Of a stretch of 64,000 nucleotides of DNA, positions 23,285 to 32,990 are shown in pieces. The notes under the pieces are model-generated. The model saw only the letters and a list, made by a program, of their open reading frames with translations. It ran no database searches and was not told where the DNA came from. This DNA comes from Geodermatophilus obscurus (GTDB lineage Bacteria > Actinomycetota > Actinomycetes > Mycobacteriales > Geodermatophilaceae): the NCBI RefSeq assembly GCF_900143215.1, contig NZ_FRDM01000010.1:1-64000 (forward strand). The letters are read 5' to 3'. The position numbers and the translations under genes were made by a program. Within the stretch, counting starts at the first letter, position 1, and each line of letters starts with the position of its first letter.

Positions 23285-24640
23285 GTGACGAGCACCGACG
23301 CCCCGGCCACCACGGCGCCGATGACCAAGGCCGTGCTGGCCGACGCGGACATCCCCACGCACTGGTACAACCTGGCCGCCGACCTGCCCGCGCCGATGCC
23401 GCCCCACCTGCACCCGGGCACCGGCGAGGCCCTCGTGGCCGGCGACATGGCACCGCTGTTCCCGGCGGCGCTGATCGAGCAGGAGATGACCGGCGAGCGG
23501 TTCGTGCCGATCCCGGAACCGGTCCGCGAGGTCTACCGGCTGTGGCGGCCCTCGCCGCTGTACCGGGCGCACCGCCTCGAGCGGGCGCTGGGGACGCCGG
23601 CGCGCATCTACTACAAGTACGAGGGCGTCAGCCCGGTCGGCAGCCACAAGCCGAACACCGCCGTGGCGCAGGCGTACTACAACGCGGCCGAGGGCGTGCG
23701 CCGGTTGACCACCGAGACCGGCGCCGGGCAGTGGGGCAGCGCGCTGTCGTTCGCCACGGCGCTCTTCGGCCTGGAGTGCGAGGTGTGGCAGGTCCGCGCC
23801 TCCTACGACAGCAAGCCGTACCGGCGGATGCTGATGGAGACCTTCGGCGGCGTGGTCCACGCCAGCCCGTCGGGGCTCACCGAGGCCGGCCGTGGGTTCC
23901 TCGAGCGGTTCCCCGGCACCACCGGCAGCCTCGGGATGGCGGTCAGCGAGGCCGTGGAGTCGGCGGCGCCGGACCCGGCGGCGCGGTACGCGCTGGGCAG
24001 CGTGCTCAACCACGTGCTGCTGCACCAGACGGTGATCGGCGAGGAGGCGCTGCGCCAGCTCGAGGTGTTCGGTGAGACGGCGGCCGACGTCGTCCTCGGG
24101 TGCGCCGGTGGCGGGTCGAACCTGGCGGGGCTGTCCTTCCCGTTCCTGCGGGAGAGGCTGGCCGGGCGCACCGACACCCGGGTGGTGGCCGTGGAGCCCG
24201 CCGCGTGCCCGTCGCTCACGCAGGGGCGCTACGAGTACGACCACGGCGACGTCGCCGGGTTGACCCCGCTGATGAAGATGCACACCCTCGGGCGCGACTT
24301 CGTGCCCGAGGCCATCCACGCCGGTGGGCTGCGCTACCACGGCATGGCCCCGATGGTCAGCCACGTCGTGGACCTGGGACTGATCACCGCCCAGGCCGTC
24401 GAGCAGCAGGAGGCGTTCGACGCCGGGCTGCTGTTCGCCCGCACCGAAGGGCTGGTGCCGGCACCGGAGTCCTGCCACGCCGTCGCCGGCGCGATCGCCG
24501 AGGCCCGTCGCCGTGCGGACACCGGGGAGGCCGGTGTCCTGGTGGTGGGACTGTCCGGCAACGGCCAGCTGGACCTGCCCGCCTACGCCGAGCACCTCAC
24601 CGGCGCGCGCACCCCGGCGACGGGCGACCAACCCTTCTGA
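23285..24640 (+). CDS. Tryptophan synthase beta chain-like enzyme, TrpB2 type
   Basis: This PLP enzyme of 451 residues belongs to the TrpB2 group. It has the PLP-lysine segment [14 protein letters not shown] (Lys122) and the phosphate loop [11 protein letters not shown]. TrpB2 proteins join indole and serine (or phosphoserine in some archaea) without a tight TrpA partner. No trpA or other trp gene is near. The GTG start follows GGAGGAGCAGGA. An apparent Trp attenuator (23127-23235) precedes it, so expression should rise when tryptophan is scarce, which supports a real role in Trp synthesis or indole salvage. Confidence 0.93.
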   Translation: MTSTDAPATTAPMTKAVLADADIPTHWYNLAADLPAPMPPHLHPGTGEALVAGDMAPLFPAALIEQEMTGERFVPIPEPVREVYRLWRPSPLYRAHRLERALGTPARIYYKYEGVSPVGSHKPNTAVAQAYYNAAEGVRRLTTETGAGQWGSALSFATALFGLECEVWQVRASYDSKPYRRMLMETFGGVVHASPSGLTEAGRGFLERFPGTTGSLGMAVSEAVESAAPDPAARYALGSVLNHVLLHQTVIGEEALRQLEVFGETAADVVLGCAGGGSNLAGLSFPFLRERLAGRTDTRVVAVEPAACPSLTQGRYEYDHGDVAGLTPLMKMHTLGRDFVPEAIHAGGLRYHGMAPMVSHVVDLGLITAQAVEQQEAFDAGLLFARTEGLVPAPESCHAVAGAIAEARRRADTGEAGVLVVGLSGNGQLDLPAYAEHLTGARTPATGDQPF

Positions 24641-24695
24641 CGGCGCACGGTCGTCCTCCGCTGACCGGCCGGCTGGCGGCCGCACTCCGCCGTCC

Positions 24696-24724
24696 CCGGG
24701 TCGCCCCCGTGGACGGCGACCCGG
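24696..24724 (+). terminator. Hairpin after the TrpB2 gene
   Basis: CCGGGTCGCC (24696-24705) and GGCGACCCGG (24715-24724) form a perfect 10-bp stem with a nine-base loop, 56 bases past the TrpB2 stop. No T-run follows. It probably separates trpB2 from betB. Confidence 0.5.
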
Positions 24725-24770
24725 CAGGCTGGTGGTCGTCGGGGGGTGTGCGGCGGGCCCGGACCGGTTC

Positions 24771-24799
24771 TTGACGTGACCCGGGTCGCCCACCAAGCT
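24771..24799 (+). promoter_or_regulatory. Probable betB-betT promoter
   Basis: TTGACG (24771-24776), a 17-base spacer and CAAGCT (24794-24799) make a plausible -35/-10 pair about 50 bases before the betB start. The -10 match is partial. Confidence 0.45.
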
Positions 24800-24850
24800 G
24801 CCTCGCCGACCGCAACAGTCCCGCACCATCGCGACGGACCAGGGAGTGCC

Positions 24851-26335
24851 ATGGCCAACCTCCTCATCGGCGGCACCTGGCGGCCGGGGGCCTCGTCGGA
24901 CCAGCGCGAGGTCGTCAACCCCTTCGACCAGAGCGTCGTCGCGAAGGTGGACGAGGCGACGGTCGAGGACGTCGCCGCGGCCGTCGGAGCGGCCCGGGCC
25001 GCCTTCGACGCGGGGGAGTGGTCCGGTACCCCGGCGGCCGAGCGGGGGGCCCTGCTGCGCCGCGTCGCCGATCTCCTGGTGCGCGACCGGGAGGACATCG
25101 CCCGGCTGGAGACGCTGGACACCGGCAAGACGGTCGGCGAGAGCCGGCAGGACGTCGACGACGTGGCCGCCGTCTTCCGCTACTACGCGGACCTGGCGGA
25201 CAAGGACCCCGGCCGCCTGGTCGACGCCGGGCGTCCCGGCATCGTCAGCCGCGTCGTCCACGAGCCGGTCGGCGTGTGCGCGCTCATCACGCCGTGGAAC
25301 TACCCGCTCCTGCAGGTGTCCTGGAAGGTCGCGCCGGCGCTCGCGGCCGGGAACACCATCGTCGTCAAGCCGAGCGAGGTCACCCCGCTGACCACCATCC
25401 GGCTCACCGAGCTGCTGGAGGAGGCCGGCGCCCCGGCGGGCGTGGTCAACCTCGTCCTCGGTGGCCGGGACGTCGGAGCGGCGATGGTCGAGCACCCCGA
25501 CGTGGACATGGTGTCGTTCACCGGCGGCCTCAGCACGGGGCAGGAGATCCTGCGGGCCGCCGCCGAGACGGTGAAGAAGGTGACCGTCGAGCTCGGTGGC
25601 AAGAACCCCAACGTGGTCTTCGCCGACGTCGACCTCGACACCGCCGTCGACAACGCCCTGACGGCGGCCTTCCTGCACTCCGGCCAGGTGTGCTCGGCGG
25701 GGACCCGGCTCATCGTGCAGGACGGGATCCACGACGAGTTCGTCGCGGCCCTGGTCGAGCGCGCCCAGCGCATCCGCCTCGGCAACGGGTTCGACCCGGC
25801 GACCGAGAGCGGACCCCTGGTGTCCGAGGAGCACCGGGCGAGCGTGGAGGAGTACGTCGCGGTCGGCGTCCGCGAGGGCGCCCGGCTGGTCACCGGTGGC
25901 CGCCGTCCCGACGAGCCGGGCCTGGCCGGCGGGTTCTTCTACCTGCCGACGGTGTTCGCCGACTGCCGGCGGGACATGCGGATCGTGCAGGACGAGTCCT
26001 TCGGGCCCGTCCTCACCGTGGAGCGGTTCACCACGGAGGCGGAGGCGATCGCGCTCGGCAACGACACCGGCTACGGGCTCGCCGGTGCGGTCTGGACCGC
26101 CGACACCGCCCGCGCCGAGCGGGTGGCCCGCGCCCTCCGCCACGGAACGATCTGGATCAACGACTTCGGCCCGTACCTCCCGCAGGCGGAGTGGGGCGGG
26201 TTCGGACGGTCGGGCAACGGTCGCGAGCTCGGCCCGGCGGGCCTGGCCGAGTACCGCGAGGCCAAGCACATCTGGCACAACACCCGGCCCGCCCGGCAGG
26301 ACTGGTTCGGCCGGCCCGCGGGGAACGGGGCCTGA
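24851..26335 (+). CDS. betB: Betaine-aldehyde dehydrogenase
   Basis: This 494-residue aldehyde dehydrogenase has PWNYPLLQVSWKVAPAL, VKPSEVTP, the catalytic Glu in VTVELGGKNP, the catalytic Cys in HSGQVCSAGTR, and a C-terminus EYREAKHIWHN typical of glycine-betaine-forming enzymes. It oxidises betaine aldehyde to glycine betaine with NAD(P). It is followed by a choline BCCT carrier and a convergent choline dehydrogenase, which settles the assignment. The product can feed the dimethylglycine/sarcosine island if demethylated, or serve as an osmoprotectant. Confidence 0.94.
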   Translation: MANLLIGGTWRPGASSDQREVVNPFDQSVVAKVDEATVEDVAAAVGAARAAFDAGEWSGTPAAERGALLRRVADLLVRDREDIARLETLDTGKTVGESRQDVDDVAAVFRYYADLADKDPGRLVDAGRPGIVSRVVHEPVGVCALITPWNYPLLQVSWKVAPALAAGNTIVVKPSEVTPLTTIRLTELLEEAGAPAGVVNLVLGGRDVGAAMVEHPDVDMVSFTGGLSTGQEILRAAAETVKKVTVELGGKNPNVVFADVDLDTAVDNALTAAFLHSGQVCSAGTRLIVQDGIHDEFVAALVERAQRIRLGNGFDPATESGPLVSEEHRASVEEYVAVGVREGARLVTGGRRPDEPGLAGGFFYLPTVFADCRRDMRIVQDESFGPVLTVERFTTEAEAIALGNDTGYGLAGAVWTADTARAERVARALRHGTIWINDFGPYLPQAEWGGFGRSGNGRELGPAGLAEYREAKHIWHNTRPARQDWFGRPAGNGA

Positions 26336-26459
26336 GGCCCCTGAGCCCGCCGGACCCGGCCGGCGGCCCGCGCCGCTCGCCGTCCCCCGGTACCGCCTCC
26401 CGACCGGACGCCGCTCCACCCGCCCGGTGACCCGTGCACCACGACCCCATGGAGTTGTC

Positions 26460-28541
26460 ATGAGGAAACGAGCGGCCCCCGCGGAGGCCACGACCGACCC
26501 CGCCCCACCGGCCCGGATCAAGGGCCCCGTCTTCTACGGCTCGGCGATCGGCGTCCTGCTGATCGCCGGCTGGGCGATGGTCTCCCCGACGGCGGCTGCG
26601 GAGACGATCGGCACGCTGGTGGGCTGGACGTCGGAGTGGTTCGGCTGGTTCTACATCCTGTTCGCGACCGCCGTCCTCGTCTTCGTGCTCTTCCTCGGCA
26701 TCTCCCGCTACGGCCGCACCAAGCTCGGGCCCGAGCACTCGACGCCGCAGTACAGCACCTTCGCCTGGGCGTCGATGCTCTTCGCCGCCGGCATCGGCAC
26801 CGACCTGATGTTCTTCGCGGTCGCCGAGCCGGTGACGCAGTACCTCGCGCCGCCGGTCGGCGAGGGGGAGACCGTGGCGGCGGCGCGGGAGGCGACGGTC
26901 TGGACGCTGTTCCACTACGGCCTCACCGGGTGGGGCATGTACGCGGTGATGGGGATGGCGCTGGCCTACTTCTCCTACCGCCGCAACCTGCCGCTGGCCA
27001 TCCGGTCCGCGCTGTACCCCGTCTTCGGCAAGCGCGTCCAGGGCCCCCTGGGCCACGGCGTGGACATCGCCGCGGTCCTGGGCACCATCTTCGGGGTCGC
27101 CACGTCGCTGGGCATCGGCGTCGTCCAGCTCAACTTCGGCCTGGAGGTGCTCTTCGGCATCCCCGAGGGACGCGCGGCGCAGATCGGGCTCATCGTCCTG
27201 GCCGTCGCGGCGGCCACCGTGTCCGCGGTGAGCGGCGTGGACCGGGGGATCAAGCGGCTCTCGCAGCTCAACGTGCTGCTGGCCATCGGCCTGGCCGCGT
27301 TCGTGCTCTTCGCGGGGAAGACGACCTTCCTCCTCAACGGGCTGGTGCTCAACGTCGGCGACTTCGTCAGCAGCTTCCCCGGCCTGACGATGCAGACCTT
27401 CGCCTTCGAGCGCCCGGTCGAGTGGCTCAACAGCTGGACGCTCTTCTTCTGGGCCTGGTGGATCGCCTGGGCTGCCTTCGTCGGCCTGTTCCTCGCCCGC
27501 ATCTCCCGCGGGCGGACGATCCGCCAGTTCGTGGTCGGGACGATGGTCATCCCGTTCAGCTACATCGTCATGTGGATCTCGATCTTCGGGAACAGCGCCA
27601 TCGAGCGCATCCGGGACGGGGACACCGCGTTCGGGCAGCTGGCCATGAACACCCCCGAGCAGGGCTTCTACACGCTGCTGATGGAGTACCCGGCCTTCCC
27701 CTTCATCGGCGCGGTCGCGACCTTCGTCGGCCTGCTCTTCTACGTCACGTCGGCCGACTCCGGCGCCCTGGTGATGGCGAACCTGTGCTCCCACCTGCGG
27801 ACTCCGCAGCACGACGGCGGCAAGGGTGTGCGGATCTTCTGGGCGGTCGCCACCGGGCTGCTCACCGCGGCGATGCTCCTCGTGGGTGGTGTCCCCGCGC
27901 TGCAGAACGCCACGATCATCATGGCGCTGCCCTTCACCTTCGTGATGGTGCTGGTCATGGTGGGCCTCTACAAGGCCCTCCGGGTGGAGGCCCTCCGGGC
28001 GACCAGCCACCACCAGACCCTCCCGGGTCGGCTGTCCGGGCGGGCGCTGGGAGCTCCGGACGGGAACGGCACGCCCGGCTGGCGGCTGCGACTGAACCGG
28101 GCCATGGCCTTCCCGGGCCAGGCCTCGGCGCGGGAGTACCTCGACGAGGTGGCGGCGCCGGCTCTGGAGGACGTCGCGGCCGAGCTGCGCGGTGAGGGCA
28201 TCGAGGCGCAGGCGCGCCGGGCGACCGACGACACCGGCCAGGGCTGCGTCGAGCTCACCGCCGACCTGCGGGGCGATCACCCGTTCGCCTACCGGATCTG
28301 CGTGCGGGCGCTCCCGATCCCCGGGTACGGACGCCGCACCCGGCCCGGCGACGAGACGTACTCCCGGCTCGAGGTGCACCTCGGCGAAGGAGGCCAGGGC
28401 TACGACGTGATGGGGTACACCCACTCGCAGCTGATCGACGACGTCCTCGACCAGTACGAGCGGCACCTGGAGTTCCTGCGACTGCAGGAGCCGATCCCCG
28501 CTCCCCGCCGGTCGGATCCCCCGCAGTGGGTCCCCAACTGA
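26460..28541 (+). CDS. betT: BCCT-family choline/betaine transporter
   Basis: This 693-residue carrier has the twelve membrane segments of the BCCT family and a long hydrophilic C-terminal tail (about 175 residues), as in E. coli BetT. Signature segments are FAAGIGTDLMFFAVAEPV, WTLFFWAWWIAWAAFVG and FLARISRGRTIRQFV. Lack of the usual sodium-site glycine motif (TD here) points to the proton-driven BetT group for choline. The tail suggests osmotic control. ATG 26460 lies 124 bases after betB, probably in one transcript. Confidence 0.93.
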   Translation: MRKRAAPAEATTDPAPPARIKGPVFYGSAIGVLLIAGWAMVSPTAAAETIGTLVGWTSEWFGWFYILFATAVLVFVLFLGISRYGRTKLGPEHSTPQYSTFAWASMLFAAGIGTDLMFFAVAEPVTQYLAPPVGEGETVAAAREATVWTLFHYGLTGWGMYAVMGMALAYFSYRRNLPLAIRSALYPVFGKRVQGPLGHGVDIAAVLGTIFGVATSLGIGVVQLNFGLEVLFGIPEGRAAQIGLIVLAVAAATVSAVSGVDRGIKRLSQLNVLLAIGLAAFVLFAGKTTFLLNGLVLNVGDFVSSFPGLTMQTFAFERPVEWLNSWTLFFWAWWIAWAAFVGLFLARISRGRTIRQFVVGTMVIPFSYIVMWISIFGNSAIERIRDGDTAFGQLAMNTPEQGFYTLLMEYPAFPFIGAVATFVGLLFYVTSADSGALVMANLCSHLRTPQHDGGKGVRIFWAVATGLLTAAMLLVGGVPALQNATIIMALPFTFVMVLVMVGLYKALRVEALRATSHHQTLPGRLSGRALGAPDGNGTPGWRLRLNRAMAFPGQASAREYLDEVAAPALEDVAAELRGEGIEAQARRATDDTGQGCVELTADLRGDHPFAYRICVRALPIPGYGRRTRPGDETYSRLEVHLGEGGQGYDVMGYTHSQLIDDVLDQYERHLEFLRLQEPIPAPRRSDPPQWVPN

Positions 28542-28552
28542 TCCGGCGTCCT

Positions 28553-28595
28553 CCTCGTCGGGGCGGATCGGCCGATCGGCTCCGCCTCGACGAGG
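28553..28595. terminator. Two-way terminator between betT and betA
   Basis: CCTCGTCGGGGCGGA (28553-28567) and TCCGCCTCGACGAGG (28581-28595) pair over 15 bases with one G-T pair, and the 13-base loop holds a CGATCG palindrome. It lies between the convergent betT and betA genes, where it can serve both. Confidence 0.7.
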
Positions 28596-28631
28596 GCACC
28601 ACGCGCGGCGTCCCGGGGCAGGGGTGCTCCC

Positions 28632-30317
28632 TCAGCTCTGGCCGGTGACCTCGCTGACCGAGGCCGGCCGGTGCCGGTGGAACTCGACGTGCTCGGGGGC
28701 GAGCGGGGTGTTGCCGAGGATCAGGTCGGCGGCCTTCTCGGCCATCATCATGACCGGCGCGTAGATGTTGCCGTTGGTCACGTAGGGCATCGCCGAGGCG
28801 TCGACGACCCGCAGACCCTCCAGCCCGTGCACCCGCATGCTCCTCGGGTCGACCACCGACAGCGGGTCGGTGCCCATCTTCGCCGTGCAGGAGGGGTGCA
28901 GCGCGGTCTCGGCGTCGCGGGCCACCCAGCTGAGGATCTGCTCGGGGGTCTCGATCGCGGGCCCGGGGGAGATCTCGCCGGAGCTGAACTCGGCGAACGC
29001 CGGCTGCCCGAGGATCTGCCGCGCCACCTGCACCGCCTCGACCCACTCCCGGCGGTCCTGCTCGGTGGACAGGTAGTTGAACCGCATCGCCGGCGGCACC
29101 CGTGGGTCCCGGGACCTGACCTTGAGCGTGCCGCGGGCGTCGGAGTACATCGGCCCGACGTGCACCTGGTAGCCGTGGTCACCGGCCGGCATCGTCCCGT
29201 CGTAGCGGACCGCGATGGGCAGGAAGTGGAACATCAGGTTCGGGTAGGCGACGTCGTCGTTGCCGCGCAGGAACCCGCCGGCCTCGAAGTGGTTGGTGGC
29301 GCCGAGTCCCGTCCGCAGGAACAGCCACTGCGCGCCGATCCCGGGCTTGCGCCACCACGTCATGCCCGGCGCGATGGACACCGGCTGCGTGCACGCGTGC
29401 TGGACGTAGACCTCGAGGTGGTCCTGCAGGTTCTCCCCGACACCCGGCAGGTCGGCCACGACGTCGATGCCGAGGGCCCGCAGCTCCGAGCCGTTCCCGA
29501 CGCCGGAGAGCTGCAGCAGCTGCGGGGTGTTGATGGCGCCGCCGCTGAGCACCACCTCGCCGGCGTGCACCGTGCGGGCCGGCCCGCGCCCGCGGCGGTA
29601 CTCCACGCCGACGGCGCGCCGGCCCTCGAAGAGGACGCGGGTGACGTGGGCCCGGGTCCGGACCGTGAGGTTCGGGCGGGACACCACCGGGTGCAGATAG
29701 GCGCGGGCCGCGCTCAGCCGGCGGCCGCGGTGCACGTTGCGGTCGAAGGGGGCGAACCCCTCCTGCCGATAGCCGTTGACGTCGTCGGTGAGGGGGTGGC
29801 CGGCCTGCTGCACCGCGGAGAGGAAGGCCTGGAACAGCGGGCTGGTGGCGGGCCCCCGCTCGAGGACGAGGGGGCCGTCCTTGCCGCGGAACGGGTCGTC
29901 GGGGGCGGCGGCCGTGCAGTTCTCCATGCGCTTGAAGTAGGGCAGGCAGTGCGCGAAGTCCCACGTGGCCATGCCCTCGTCGGCAGCCCAGCGCTCGTAG
30001 TCGAGGGGGTTGCCGCGCTGGAAGATCATCCCGTTGATGCTGCTCGAGCCGCCGAGCAGCTTCCCGCGGGCGTGGTGGACCCTCCGGCCGCCCATCCACG
30101 GCTCCGGCTCGGTCTGGTACTTCCAGTCGTAGAACCGGTTGCCGATCGGGATGGTGAGCGCGGCGGGCATGTGGACGAAGACGTCCCAGAGGGAGTCCTT
30201 GCGGCCAGCCTCCAGCACCAGCACCCGGTTGCCGGGGTCGGCGCTGAGCCGGTTGGCGAGGACGCTGCCTGCGGATCCGCCGCCCACGATGACGACGTCG
30301 TACTGCTGCCGGCTCAC
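28632..30317 (-). CDS. betA: Choline dehydrogenase (GMC oxidoreductase)
   Basis: This FAD enzyme of 561 residues oxidises choline to betaine aldehyde. Marks are [18 protein letters not shown] near the N-terminus, GMC signature 1 [18 protein letters not shown], signature 2 [16 protein letters not shown], and the active-site His and Asn in [11 protein letters not shown] and [10 protein letters not shown]. The GTG at 30317 was chosen because GAGGGAG precedes it and the FAD fold starts eight residues in. It converges on betT, and with betB completes choline-to-betaine oxidation. Confidence 0.95.
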   Translation of the reverse strand: MSRQQYDVVIVGGGSAGSVLANRLSADPGNRVLVLEAGRKDSLWDVFVHMPAALTIPIGNRFYDWKYQTEPEPWMGGRRVHHARGKLLGGSSSINGMIFQRGNPLDYERWAADEGMATWDFAHCLPYFKRMENCTAAAPDDPFRGKDGPLVLERGPATSPLFQAFLSAVQQAGHPLTDDVNGYRQEGFAPFDRNVHRGRRLSAARAYLHPVVSRPNLTVRTRAHVTRVLFEGRRAVGVEYRRGRGPARTVHAGEVVLSGGAINTPQLLQLSGVGNGSELRALGIDVVADLPGVGENLQDHLEVYVQHACTQPVSIAPGMTWWRKPGIGAQWLFLRTGLGATNHFEAGGFLRGNDDVAYPNLMFHFLPIAVRYDGTMPAGDHGYQVHVGPMYSDARGTLKVRSRDPRVPPAMRFNYLSTEQDRREWVEAVQVARQILGQPAFAEFSSGEISPGPAIETPEQILSWVARDAETALHPSCTAKMGTDPLSVVDPRSMRVHGLEGLRVVDASAMPYVTNGNIYAPVMMMAEKAADLILGNTPLAPEHVEFHRHRPASVSEVTGQS

Positions 30318-30795
30318 GTCGTGCTCCCTCGCTGCGTCGAGGTGGCGCGCCGGTGGGTGCCGGGTCCCGGGTTCAGTGCTGCAGTCGGACACACCGGGAC
30401 CATGACCTCTCCGAGTCGCTGGTTGCGATGGACGCAACGGCCTGCTCGTCGCGGAACAGCCTGGTGGCCCCCCGCAGAGCGAGTCAAGGGTCCGGTGTGA
30501 GGTCGATCTCCACGGTGAGACGGCGAGCGTCGAGTGGTGGAGTCGGGCACGGACCCGTCGCGCTCGGGGGAGCCGTTCCACCGGGTCGACGAGCAGGACT
30601 TCGCGGCCTGGGAGCGGCCCAGTCGGCCGGATCCTCCCGTGCCTACGCCCGTGGTGGCGTCCTGGTCCCCTCCGAGCACCACATCGGCGCCTTCCACGAC
30701 CGGGTGACGCAGCGCCTGGCCGACCGAGCCCGGCCGCCGCGGCGCCGGGGGTCCGTGGCGCGACAGGGAGTGTGCCGCCGGGAGAGGCTGGGGCC
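30318..30795. other. Divergent intergenic region between betA and the hydroxyacid dehydrogenase
   Basis: This 478-base gap holds the perfect inverted repeat GTTGCG/CGCAAC with a five-base centre (30422-30438), a possible operator about 105 bases before the betA start. A 56-codon frame (30537-30707) has some protein-like composition but no ribosome site and is not called. Nothing else is recognised. Confidence 0.5.
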
Positions 30796-31737
30796 GTGAA
30801 GATCCTGCTCCCTGACTCGCTGCCGCTCGTCCCCGCGCTGCCCGAGGGGGTCGAGGCGGTGCACTACGACGTGGCCGCCCCGGTGCCCGACGAGCACCTC
30901 GACGCCGAGGCCCTGGTGGTCTGGGGCAACGCACCGAGCGACCTGCGCGCCGTCGCCGGGCGGATGCCGCGGCTGCGGTGGGTGCAGACGCTGGCGGCCG
31001 GGCCGGACGCCGTCCTCGGCGCAGGCCTCCCCGACGACGTCGTCGTCACCTCCGGCGCGGGCCTGCACGACCGGCCGGTCACCGAGCACGCCCTGGCCCT
31101 GGTGCTCGCGCTGCTGCGCCGCCTGCCGGCCGCGCTCGCCGCGCAGGCCGAGCACCGCTGGGCCGACGAGCTCGGCGGGCTGCAGCCGCTGCACCCGGAG
31201 GGGGCGGTGACCACGCTGCTCGACGCCCGGGTGCTCGTCTGGGGCTTCGGCAACATCGGGCAGAACCTGGCCCCGCTGCTGCGGGCCCTCGGCGCGCAGG
31301 TGCGCGGGGTGGGGCGCAGCGCGGGGGAGCGGTCCGGCTTCCCCGTCGTCGCCGAGGACCGGCTGGAGGCGGAGCTGGAGCAGACCGACGTCCTCGTCAT
31401 GATCCTGCCCGCCACCGAGGCCACGACCCACGCGCTGGACGCCGGCCGGCTGGCCGCGCTGCCGCGGCACGCGCTCGTCGTCAACGTCGGTCGCGGGACG
31501 ACGGTCGACGAGCCGGCGCTGGTCGCGGCGCTGACCGAGGGCCGGATCGCGGGCGCGGCACTCGACGTCACCGAGGTCGAGCCGCTGCCGGCGGACTCCC
31601 CGCTGTGGGACGCACCGAACCTGCTGCTCACCCCGCACGCCGCCGGCGGCCGGCCGGTCGGTGCCGACGAGCTCGTCGGCGGCAACCTCGAGGCCCTGCT
31701 CGCCGGCCGCGAGCTGCGCAACGTCGTGGCGCGCTGA
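30796..31737 (+). CDS. D-isomer-specific 2-hydroxyacid dehydrogenase
   Basis: This is a 313-residue NAD-dependent reductase/dehydrogenase. It shows the coenzyme loop [15 protein letters not shown], the Arg-containing [14 protein letters not shown], the catalytic Glu in [10 protein letters not shown] and the catalytic His in [10 protein letters not shown]. Substrates in this family include glyoxylate, hydroxypyruvate and phosphoglycerate. It lies before the FCD regulator of the GntP-transketolase unit, so reduction of hydroxypyruvate or glyoxylate made in that pathway is a reasonable guess. GTG 30796 follows GGGAGAGG. Confidence 0.9.
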   Translation: MKILLPDSLPLVPALPEGVEAVHYDVAAPVPDEHLDAEALVVWGNAPSDLRAVAGRMPRLRWVQTLAAGPDAVLGAGLPDDVVVTSGAGLHDRPVTEHALALVLALLRRLPAALAAQAEHRWADELGGLQPLHPEGAVTTLLDARVLVWGFGNIGQNLAPLLRALGAQVRGVGRSAGERSGFPVVAEDRLEAELEQTDVLVMILPATEATTHALDAGRLAALPRHALVVNVGRGTTVDEPALVAALTEGRIAGAALDVTEVEPLPADSPLWDAPNLLLTPHAAGGRPVGADELVGGNLEALLAGRELRNVVAR

Positions 31738-31754
31738 CCCCTCGAGGGGGGAAC

Positions 31755-31766
31755 ACTGTCGACAGT
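31755..31766. promoter_or_regulatory. Probable autoregulatory operator of the second FCD regulator
   Basis: ACTGTCGACAGT is a perfect 12-base palindrome upstream of the regulator's predicted -10 box TACCAT (31793-31798). The same palindrome with one change, ACTGTCAACAGT, is at 32766-32777 before the GntP unit. Confidence 0.6.
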
Positions 31767-31821
31767 CGGCACGGACGCCAGGACGGCGCGGCTACCATGA
31801 CGTCGACGAGGAGGCTGCTGC

Positions 31822-32481
31822 GTGAGCGTTGAGTCACTGTCGGCACTGGACCGGAGCACGCTGCGCGAGCGGTCCCTCGAGGCGCTCCGGTCGGCCATCC
31901 TCTCCGGCCGGTACCGGCCCGGCGACCACCTCGGCGAGGTGGAGCTGGCGGGATCGCTCGGGGTCAGCAGGGGCACGGTGCGCGAGGCGCTGCGGCACCT
32001 GCAGCAGGAGGGTCTGGTCACCACCGGCAACCGCGGGATGCTCCGGGTCAACAGCCTGACCTCCGCCGAGGTGCGCGAGCTCTTCCGCGTTCGTGCCGCC
32101 CTGGAGGGGCTGGCCGTCCGGGAGGTCATCGCCTCCGCACGGCGGGAGGCGGCTGCGGAGACGCTGCGGGCGGCCGTGGAGCGGCTCTCCGACGAGGACG
32201 AGGCCGCCGCGCGGATCGAGGCCGACCTGGCCTTCCACCTGCTGCTGTGCCAGCTGTCGGGCAACTCCATGCTCGTCGAGGCGTGGCAGCGGCTCGAGGG
32301 CCGGATGCGGGTCGCCATCCTCAACGGCGCGGCCTGGCAGGCGCCGATGATGGCCCGCGACCGGCACGTGCCGATCGTCGAGGCCATCGAGCGCGGGGAC
32401 GTCGAGGCGGCCGTGCGGGTCGTCGACGAGCACATGACCGCAGCCGCCGAGCACTTCGCCGAGGCGACCGAGTCCGCGTAG
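31822..32481 (+). CDS. GntR-family transcriptional regulator, FCD subfamily
   Basis: This is a 219-residue regulator with an N-terminal winged helix (LRERSLEALRSAILSGRYRPG, SRGTVREALRHLQQEGLV) and a helical FCD domain with RIEADLAFHLLLCQLSGN and RHVPIVEAIERGD. It is preceded by GAGGAGG. Matching palindromes before its own gene and before the GntP-transketolase unit suggest it represses both and responds to a sugar acid or its metabolite. The ligand is not known. Confidence 0.93.
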   Translation: MSVESLSALDRSTLRERSLEALRSAILSGRYRPGDHLGEVELAGSLGVSRGTVREALRHLQQEGLVTTGNRGMLRVNSLTSAEVRELFRVRAALEGLAVREVIASARREAAAETLRAAVERLSDEDEAAARIEADLAFHLLLCQLSGNSMLVEAWQRLEGRMRVAILNGAAWQAPMMARDRHVPIVEAIERGDVEAAVRVVDEHMTAAAEHFAEATESA

Positions 32482-32990
32482 CGGGGCCCCTCTCCGCCCC
32501 GTCCCCCGCGAGCTCGGGACGGCGCCGCCCTGCCCACCGCTCCTGAGCGGACCCCCGTCCTCCCGCCCCTCGAAGGCTCGGGGCGGGACCCGGGACGGGG
32601 CCTCCGGTGCCCTGGACGCGGTGGCTCTGCTCGCTCGCGTGCTCCCGGCGGGACCCTGCAGGAGGGCCGGCTCGTCGGACTGCCCACCCCGACCTGCACC
32701 GATGCCCGGGCTGGGAAGTGACCCTTGACACCATGACGCGCACCACCCACTCTGGTCGGCAGTTAACTGTCAACAGTCAACGACTAACGGGGTTCTCTCG
32801 CCCACCGGAGACCGGAGACCACCATGACCGAGCGGCACCCAGCACTCCACGACCCAACACCTCGAGGACGTCGCCGTCTGGCACCTGTTCGAGGGCGCCC
32901 CGACCGAGGAGGTCAGCGTCGGGTGCCCCGTCGATGCGACGATCGGGACGCGCAGCTCCACCGGCTCTCGCAGGTCGGAGGGGGACTGAC
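32482..32990. other. Gap with promoter, operator and a possible broken small gene
   Basis: This 509-base gap begins with degenerate repeat copies (32482-32600). It then holds a TTGACA -35 box and an operator (32725-32780). From 32824 a 56-codon frame runs into the permease start with an ATGA overlap. A second frame over 32860-32990 has more protein-like composition (HLEDVAVWHLFEGAPTEEV) but no start codon, as if a single-base shift had broken a small gene. Confidence 0.45.
32725..32780 (+). promoter_or_regulatory. Promoter and operator of the GntP-transketolase unit
   Basis: A consensus -35 TTGACA (32725-32730) is followed after 17 bases by CACTCT (32748-32753), predicting a start near 32760. 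The 18-base imperfect palindrome TTAACTGTCAACAGTCAA (32763-32780) lies just downstream and contains ACTGTCAACAGT, one base different from the palindrome before the FCD regulator. This suits repression. Confidence 0.6.

Noticed and set aside
23285-24640. TrpB2-like gene as part of the choline or methyl-glycine pathway
   Set aside because: It keeps ordinary TrpB2 motifs, has its own attenuator-like leader, and is separated from betB by a hairpin and a promoter.
30537-30707. 56-codon frame between betA and the hydroxyacid dehydrogenase
   Set aside because: Some natural-looking composition, but no ribosome site, no family and no operon context.
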